From QFOX01 sp033763655 (GTDB lineage: Bacteria > Pseudomonadota > Alphaproteobacteria > Rickettsiales > UBA3002), in the NCBI GenBank assembly GCA_033763655.1, contig JANRKD010000011.1, positions 4,543-68,542 on the forward strand: DNA of 64,000 bases, written 5' to 3'. Each line of letters starts with the position of its first letter. Position 1 is the first letter of the stretch. Both the position numbers and the translations under genes were made by a program. Of the stretch, positions 58,798 to 64,000 are shown piece after piece. Under the pieces are notes generated by a model. The model was not told the DNA's origin. It made no database searches and saw nothing but the letters and a program-made list of their open reading frames with translations.

Positions 58798-61014
58798 CTA
58801 ATGCGGGTAGCTGTATTCCACCTTGCTCTTGTCGGGCTTGGGCACTTTTTTCATCAGCTTATCCCAGAACTCGGCGCTGAGCACATCCGTCGATTCACCC
58901 GCCGGTGATGCCGGAGCGGGCGCGGAGGCGCTATCATTGCCGGGCACCTGGAACGGCGAATCCTCGGGAATGTCGAGCGGTGCCCCGGCGGCGGCAGGCA
59001 GCGGCTCTGTGCCTTCGGTGACGGACGACCCGCCAAACAGCCACGGCAATAATCCTTCGCTCGACCCGGCGCTGGTCGGCAGGTATTTCACGGGCTTACC
59101 TTCGAGCGCCTGCGCCATGAAGGCGTGCCAGATGGTGGCGGGAATGGCGCCACCGGTGACTCGCTTCATCGACTTATTGTCGTCGTTACCGATCCACACC
59201 CCGGTCACCAGTTGCGGCGTAAAGCCGATAAACCACGCATCCTTGTAATCCTGGCTGGTGCCGGTTTTGCCGCCGACCTGCCGCCCCGGGAGCGCGGCCT
59301 TGGCGCCGGTGCCGCGCGTTGCCACATCAACCAGCATATAGTTCATCATCTCGACCGTGCCTTTGGCCAGCAGGGTTTCAGGGGTTGGCGCTTCGCGTTT
59401 GTAAATCTCCTGCCCTTCGCGTGTGCGGATGCGCAAAATACCATACGGCACCACCTTGTTGCCGCCATTGGGCAAATGCGCGTAGGCGCCGGTCATCTCC
59501 AGCAGTGTGGCCTCCACCGCACCGAGCGCAATCGAGGGATGGCTCGGGATATTCGGCACACCAAGGCGCATCGCCATATCGGCAACGCGGCTGACGCCTG
59601 TGTACTGGCTCAAGCGCACCGAAACCGTGTTGAGGGAATAGCGGATGGCTTCAACCATCGGGATTTCGCCCCGGTAGCCGCCCACTTCGAAATTCTCGGG
59701 CGACCAGCTTTTATTGCCCACCTGCAGAGTAATCGGCGCATCTTCGACCGTCGATTGCGGCGTCAACCCCGCCTCCAGTGCTGCGAGATAAACAAACAGC
59801 TTGAACGACGAACCGGGCTGGCGCCTTGCCTGCACGGCGCGGTTATACTGGCTCTTGCCGTAATCCACCCCGCCGACCAGCGCCTGCACCGCCCCATCGG
59901 GCAGCATCGACACCAGCGCCCCCTGCGTCACGTTCTTTTTCGGGCCTTCGGCGTCGATCGCGCGGCGCAAGGATTCCTGCGCTGCTTTCTGCAATCCCGC
60001 ATCCATCGTCGTCGTCACAATCATATCGCCATCAAACTGGCCGACCATTTCGGGGAGCGTATCGACAACCCAGTCAGTGTAATACCGCACATCGCCGCCT
60101 TCGGCCACATGCGACGGCGCCTTGGCGTAATTGGCCATGGTCGGCGCGACCTCCTTGCGCTTCAGGTAGCCCGCATCGACCATGTTCAGCAGCACCTGAT
60201 GCACACGCGCCTGCGCCCGCTCGGTATTGGCGGCGGGCGAATAGCGCGATGGCGCCTTGAGCAACCCCGCCAGCAATGCCGATTCGTAGAGGTTAATCTC
60301 GCGGGCGCTTTTGTTGAAATAACGCCGCGAGGCCGCATCGACCCCGAACGAACCGCCGCCGAGATACACCCGGTTGAGGTAAATCGCCATAATCTCTTTT
60401 TTGCTGAAGCGCGCCTCCAGCCAGAAGGCGAGCAGCACTTCCTGCAGCTTGCGCTTAATCGAGCGCTCGGGGGTAAGAAATACGTTTTTGGCGACCTGCT
60501 GCGTCACCGTCGAGCCGCCCTGCACTACATGGCCACGGATGAGGTTGGTGACCATTGCCCGCGCGATGCCGAAGAAATCCACCCCGTGATGCTCGAAAAA
60601 GCGGCGGTCTTCCGTGGCGATGACCGCCAGCACCAGCGATTTTGGCAACTGATCGTAGGTCAGGTAGCTGCCATAAACATCGCCGTAATTGGCGATGACC
60701 CGCCCATCGGCCGCCTCGATGGTGATGCCCTGCTGCTTTTTGATGGTATCGAGCGCGCGGATGTCGGGCAGTTGCGAGGCAAAATACACCAGTGCCAGCC
60801 CACCCATGATGAAGCCCGCAAACATCAGGCGTACCAGATTGCCCCACCAGCGACGATCGCGAAGCCATGCGCGCAGACGTCCGCCACGGCGGCGGCCAAC
60901 ACCCCGGTAGGCCGGGTTCGCACGGGTGCTGCCGCCCTGTGCCGGACGCGGGCGGCGCGGGCGGGCGGGCGGCGCGCCCCGGCGCTTCACGGGTTTTCTT
61001 GGTTTCTCGCTCAT
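58798..61014 (-). CDS. Class A penicillin-binding protein 1A
   Basis: Bifunctional peptidoglycan synthase, 738 aa. Strongly basic, Pro/Arg-rich cytoplasmic tail (1-55), TM helix about 58-80. GT51 glycosyltransferase with E135 in ATEDRRFFEHHG and GGSTVTQQVAKN, KRKLQEVLLAFWLE. Transpeptidase with S402-x-x-K405 (QPGSSFK), SLN motif (YSLNTVSVRL) and K583-T-G (GGKTGTSQDYKDAWF). The C-terminus has a low-complexity Ala/Pro stretch and a terminal basic segment. Family PBP1A/1B; mrcA-type by size and tail. Confidence 0.94.
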   Translation of the reverse strand: MSEKPRKPVKRRGAPPARPRRPRPAQGGSTRANPAYRGVGRRRGGRLRAWLRDRRWWGNLVRLMFAGFIMGGLALVYFASQLPDIRALDTIKKQQGITIEAADGRVIANYGDVYGSYLTYDQLPKSLVLAVIATEDRRFFEHHGVDFFGIARAMVTNLIRGHVVQGGSTVTQQVAKNVFLTPERSIKRKLQEVLLAFWLEARFSKKEIMAIYLNRVYLGGGSFGVDAASRRYFNKSAREINLYESALLAGLLKAPSRYSPAANTERAQARVHQVLLNMVDAGYLKRKEVAPTMANYAKAPSHVAEGGDVRYYTDWVVDTLPEMVGQFDGDMIVTTTMDAGLQKAAQESLRRAIDAEGPKKNVTQGALVSMLPDGAVQALVGGVDYGKSQYNRAVQARRQPGSSFKLFVYLAALEAGLTPQSTVEDAPITLQVGNKSWSPENFEVGGYRGEIPMVEAIRYSLNTVSVRLSQYTGVSRVADMAMRLGVPNIPSHPSIALGAVEATLLEMTGAYAHLPNGGNKVVPYGILRIRTREGQEIYKREAPTPETLLAKGTVEMMNYMLVDVATRGTGAKAALPGRQVGGKTGTSQDYKDAWFIGFTPQLVTGVWIGNDDNKSMKRVTGGAIPATIWHAFMAQALEGKPVKYLPTSAGSSEGLLPWLFGGSSVTEGTEPLPAAAGAPLDIPEDSPFQVPGNDSASAPAPASPAGESTDVLSAEFWDKLMKKVPKPDKSKVEYSYPH

Positions 61015-61112
61015 CGAGCGCCTCGATAGCCTAATTTTTTATTCCCTCATAATAAAAAATGCGCAGGCCTCTCGCCACTTGCCATGCACGCGCGCCGTGC
61101 TATGCACGTCGC

Positions 61113-61436
61113 ATGGATGAAACACGCTACCACATGATTGCCGACGCCACGCTGCTGCATTGCTTCGACCGGCTCAACGGCGCTTTTGAATCCGGCGCCC
61201 TTGACGACCTCGAACTGCAGCACGGCATCCTCACCCTCCGCAGCGTGGGCGGGCGCACCTACCTGCTGAGCAAACACGCACCCTCGCAGCAATTATGGTA
61301 TGCCTCGCCCACCCTTGGCGGGCTGCATTTCCGCTTCGACGAAACCGCCGGCGACTGGCATCTGCCCGATGGCCGCCCGCTTTACGACATCCTGCACACG
61401 GAACTGCGCGGCGAAAATATCGCGGTGGCCTTATGA
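61113..61436 (+). CDS. cyaY: Frataxin homologue CyaY
   Basis: Iron-binding frataxin family protein of 107 aa, start ATG 61113 giving the normal family length. The acidic first helix (FESGALDDLELQ) and the sheet GILTLRSVGGRTYLLSKHAPSQQLWYASPTLGGLHFRFDE, then DWHLPDGRPLYDILHTEL, match CyaY closely. It regulates iron supply for Fe-S cluster assembly by IscS. Its stop overlaps the ABC transporter start (ATGA), an uncommon pairing. Confidence 0.9.
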   Translation: MDETRYHMIADATLLHCFDRLNGAFESGALDDLELQHGILTLRSVGGRTYLLSKHAPSQQLWYASPTLGGLHFRFDETAGDWHLPDGRPLYDILHTELRGENIAVAL

Positions 61437-63199
61437 GCAACAGCGCCCAGCTTCCACCCAAGGGCCGACTCGGCTCGCTGCGCTATCTGCTGCATTATCT
61501 GCGGCCTTACCGCCGCCATACGGCAGGCGCAGTGGTGGCGCTGGTTATGACCTCCTCGGTGGTGCTGGGCATGGGCGCGGCGCTGCGCTACCTGATCGAC
61601 GAAGGCATCCGCAAAGGCGACCAGAACCTGCTCGGCCAGGGCTACCTGATCCTGCTGGGCGTCGTTGCCTTGCTGGCGATGGGCACCTACTCGCGCTACC
61701 TGCTGGTATCACTCGTCGGCGAGCGCGTGGTGGCCGATATCCGCCGCGATGTGTTCGCCAAAGTGCTTTCCATGCACACCGCCTATTTCGAATCCTCGCG
61801 CACCGGCGACCTTATCGCCCGCATCACCACCGACACCACCCTGCTGCAGACCGTCATCGGTTCGTCGATTTCCGTTTTTATGCGCAACGCGCTGCTCTTC
61901 ACCGGCGGATTCATCCTGCTGCTCGTCACCAGCGTCAAGCTTTCGGAATATGTGCTGCTGATGCTGCCGCTGGTGATCCTGCCCATCATCACGCTTGGGC
62001 GGCGCGTGCGGGCGCTTTCGCGCGCCACGCAAAACAAAGTCGGCGATATTTCCGCCCATGCCGAGGAAACCATCGGCGCCATCCGCACCATTCACGCCAT
62101 GGCGCTCGAAGAAGCGGAAAACCAGCGTTTCGGCACCCTCATCAACGAAACCGTGGCCACCGCCCTCTCCCGCATCCGCATGCGGGCATTGCTGACCGCC
62201 ATTGTCATCTGCCTGATTTTCGGCGCGGTGGTCACCGTGCTCTATATCGGCGGGCAGGATGTAATTGCCGGGCGCATCAGCCCAGGCGATTTATCGGCCT
62301 TTATCTTTTATTCCGTGGTGGTGGCGGGTGCGCTGGGTGCGCTGAGCGAGGTTGTCGGCGAAATGCAGCGCGCCGCCGGAGCAACCGAACGGCTGATGGA
62401 ACTGATGCAGCTCGAACCCGAGATCAAAGCCCCGGCAGAGCCCTTCCATTTCAGCAAACCGCCCGAAGGCCGCCTGTCATTCGAGCATGTCTCTTTCCAC
62501 TACGCCTCACGCCCCGATAAGGCAGCCCTGAGCAACGTGTCGTTCCGCATCGAACCGGGAGAGACCGTCGCCATCGTCGGCCCTTCCGGCGCAGGGAAAA
62601 CCACCATCTTCCAGTTGCTGCTGCGTTTCTACGACCCGCAATTTGGCATCATCCGCATCGACGGGCACGACGTGCGCACCCTCGCCCCGCGTGACTGGCG
62701 CGGACATATCGGTCTGGTGCCACAAGACCCTGTCATTTTCTCGACCAGTGCGTTTGAGAATATCCGCATCGGCAATCCCGGCGCGACGGATGATGACGTG
62801 CGCGAAGCGGCCAAAATCGCCGCCGCGCTCGATTTCCTCGAAGCCCTGCCGGATGGGCTCCATACCTATCTCGGTGAAAAAGGCGTGCGGCTTTCGGGTG
62901 GCCAGCGCCAGCGCGTTGCCATTGCCCGCGCCATTATCCGCAACCCGTCGCTGCTGCTGCTCGACGAGGCGACCAGCGCGCTGGATGCCGAAAACGAAAC
63001 TGCTATTCAGTCCGCGCTCGAACGCATCATGAAAGAACGTACCACGCTGGTTATTGCCCATCGCCTCGCGACTGTCGTCACCGCCGACCGCATTATTGTC
63101 CTTAACGACGGTAAGATTGAAGCCAGCGGCACGCATACCCAATTGCTGGCCGGAAATCCGCTCTATAAACGCCTCGCCGAACTGCAATTCAGCGAATAA
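61433..63199 (+). CDS. ABC transporter permease/ATPase, MsbA-like
   Basis: Half-size ABC exporter of 588 aa, acting as homodimer. Six TM helices in residues about 25-310, containing LYIGGQDVIAGRISPGDLSAFIFYSVVVAGALGALSEV. ATPase domain: GPSGAGKTT (Walker A), Q-loop VPQDPVIFSTSAFENIRIG, signature LSGGQRQRVAIARAII, Walker B LLLLDEATSALD and H-loop VIAHRLATV. Closest type is the lipid A/drug exporter group (MsbA/BmrA). Overlaps cyaY by 4 bases. Confidence 0.92.
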   Translation: MSNSAQLPPKGRLGSLRYLLHYLRPYRRHTAGAVVALVMTSSVVLGMGAALRYLIDEGIRKGDQNLLGQGYLILLGVVALLAMGTYSRYLLVSLVGERVVADIRRDVFAKVLSMHTAYFESSRTGDLIARITTDTTLLQTVIGSSISVFMRNALLFTGGFILLLVTSVKLSEYVLLMLPLVILPIITLGRRVRALSRATQNKVGDISAHAEETIGAIRTIHAMALEEAENQRFGTLINETVATALSRIRMRALLTAIVICLIFGAVVTVLYIGGQDVIAGRISPGDLSAFIFYSVVVAGALGALSEVVGEMQRAAGATERLMELMQLEPEIKAPAEPFHFSKPPEGRLSFEHVSFHYASRPDKAALSNVSFRIEPGETVAIVGPSGAGKTTIFQLLLRFYDPQFGIIRIDGHDVRTLAPRDWRGHIGLVPQDPVIFSTSAFENIRIGNPGATDDDVREAAKIAAALDFLEALPDGLHTYLGEKGVRLSGGQRQRVAIARAIIRNPSLLLLDEATSALDAENETAIQSALERIMKERTTLVIAHRLATVVTADRIIVLNDGKIEASGTHTQLLAGNPLYKRLAELQFSE

Positions 63200-63219
63200 G
63201 CGCCCTATTCGCCGCGCAC

Positions 63220-64000
63220 CTATTTCAGAAAAATATCGGCCCGTTCGGGGTTGCCGCCGGGGACATTATTACCAAGCGCCTGCACGCTGATATTCAACTG
63301 GTTGACCCCCTTGGTAATCAGGTAGGCGCGAACCTGCAACGCCCGGGCCAGCGAGGTACGTTTGGCCACAGAAGCCTCCTCCGCCGTGCCACCCGCATAG
63401 GCTACCACCCGCACCGAGCCTTGCGATTGCTTCACCGTCGCCGCGATGTCCGCCAGTTCGGATTTTGCCGCGTCGCTCAAATCGGTCTTATTTTTCTCAT
63501 AGGTCAGCGCCCGCGCTAATTTGCCCACCTCCGCCTTTGGCGCCACGGGGGGCGGCGCGTCAACCATCCCGGCTTTGGCGGGCGCTTGCGTTTTTGCAGG
63601 CAGCGGCGGCAAGGCCAGCGGCGGCGGTGCTTTTGTTTCTCCCCCTATCGCGGGCAATGCCGGTAAGGCAGGCAGCGGTGGCACAGCATTAGGCGCGGGC
63701 AACTCGGCCGGCGGTAATTTTTCGACAGGTGCGGGTTTTTCTGCCACCACGGGCGCAGGTTTCACTGCTGCTGGTTTTTCCGCCACCGGCTTCACCGCAG
63801 GCAGCGGCAACGGCAGCACTGGGGCAGGTTTCTCCACCACCGGCGCAGGTTTCACCGCCGCCGGTTTTTCCGCCACCGGCTTCACCGCAGGCAGCGGCAA
63901 CGGCAGCACTGGGGCAGGTTTCTCCACCACCGGCGCAGGTTTCACTGCTGCTGGTTTTTTTTCCGCCACCGGCTTCACTGCAGGCAGCGGCAACGGCAGC
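63220..64000 (-). CDS. OmpA-like periplasmic protein with Pro/Ala/Lys repeats (5' end cut by window)
   Basis: Partial gene; the frame stays open past 64000, so the N-terminus is missing. Visible residues: tandem 30-residue Pro/Ala/Val/Lys units (PAVKPVAEKPAAVKPAPVVE), a Pro/Leu-rich linker (PPLPALPALPAIGG), then an OmpA-like C-terminal domain of about 100 residues (LTYEKNKTDLSDAAKSELADIAATVKQ; VRVVAYAGGTAEEASVAKRTSLARALQVRAYLITKGV). The OmpA-like domain should bind peptidoglycan. The repeats would span the periplasm, as in TonB-like linkers. Convergent with the ABC transporter gene. Confidence 0.8.
   Translation of the reverse strand, partial: LPLPLPAVKPVAEKKPAAVKPAPVVEKPAPVLPLPLPAVKPVAEKPAAVKPAPVVEKPAPVLPLPLPAVKPVAEKPAAVKPAPVVAEKPAPVEKLPPAELPAPNAVPPLPALPALPAIGGETKAPPPLALPPLPAKTQAPAKAGMVDAPPPVAPKAEVGKLARALTYEKNKTDLSDAAKSELADIAATVKQSQGSVRVVAYAGGTAEEASVAKRTSLARALQVRAYLITKGVNQLNISVQALGNNVPGGNPERADIFLK
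63751..64000 (-). repeat. 90-bp tandem repeat in OmpA-like gene
   Basis: Units 63751-63840, 63841-63930 and 63931 to the window end (with a 3-base insertion in the T-run) are nearly identical at DNA level, with differences mainly at synonymous C/T positions. Each encodes 30 residues. The high identity implies recent expansion or gene conversion, and length may vary between strains. Confidence 0.85.

Noticed and set aside
59125..61029. Plus-strand open frame of 634 codons opposite PBP1A
   Set aside because: PBP1A has every catalytic motif on the minus strand. The plus-strand translation is Arg/His/Gln-rich with no domain, a typical shadow of a GC-rich gene.
61300..62520. Plus-strand frame of 406 codons overlapping cyaY and the ABC transporter
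   Set aside because: It reads in the +1 phase of two well-supported genes and gives an Arg/Ala/His-rich product without motifs.

Overview
The window is bacterial chromosome with high GC content and very high gene density. Gene content points to an alphaproteobacterium: a cbb3 oxidase operon (ccoNOQPGHIS), a DUF465/YdcH protein, GTA/prophage-type head genes, Flp pilins, and a RimB-RimK fusion. I cannot name the genus. A lineage near Rhodospirillales or Micavibrionales is a guess. No rRNA, tRNA, CRISPR array or transposase was found.

Layout. (1) 187-8625: a phage or gene-transfer-agent-like head module on the minus strand, in the order small-terminase candidate, large terminase, membrane protein, portal, prohead protease, HK97 capsid. 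It is interrupted by plus-strand hypothetical genes and flanked by a repeated TTAA-N6-TTAA operator-like motif. (2) 8820-9997: two tandem Flp pilins too short for ordinary ORF calling, and a Sel1-like membrane protein. (3) 10259-15129: an RTX calcium-binding protein, a RimB-RimK fusion and a 471-residue orphan. (4) 15353-20321: an OmpR/EnvZ-type two-component pair, a DedA/OsmC pair and an ABC-F ATPase. (5) 20456-31081: the microaerobic respiration block. It holds a ten-gene run from a DsbD_2-like gene through ccoNOQPGHIS with stop/start overlaps, then DUF465, OmpW and a Cys-rich protein, and a CRP/FNR regulator. FNR-type boxes lie before the operon and before ompW. The regulator carries C-x2-C-x5-C at its C-terminus, the spacing of the E. 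coli FNR N-terminal cluster. (6) 31484-33245: a cold-shock protein and a DEAD-box helicase with structured leaders. (7) 33391-55895: a surface-glycan island. (8) 55992-64000: dnaG, a YgjP-like metallopeptidase, PBP1A, cyaY, a lipid-A-exporter-like ABC transporter and a truncated OmpA-like gene with 90-bp tandem repeats.

How the genes work together. In the glycan island, RfbF and RfbG make CDP-4-keto-6-deoxyglucose. A PLP enzyme with His in place of the Schiff-base Lys can remove the C3 hydroxyl. A YerE-like ThDP enzyme can add a two-carbon branch, and an SDR could reduce it. This is the logic of yersiniose synthesis. A C-methyltransferase with an RmlC-like epimerase, and an aminotransferase-acetyltransferase fusion, suggest further unusual sugars. 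GtrA, a GtrB-like transferase and a GT-C-like protein suggest glycan modification through a lipid carrier.

Three intergenic regions (11.9, 30.1 and 51.7 kb) share pieces of a mosaic repeat family, including a 95-96 bp MITE-like element with TGTCATGC ends in two opposite orientations. The most notable leads are the relocated FNR-type cysteine motif with its target sites, the branched-sugar pathway, and the interrupted GTA-like module with its shared operator.
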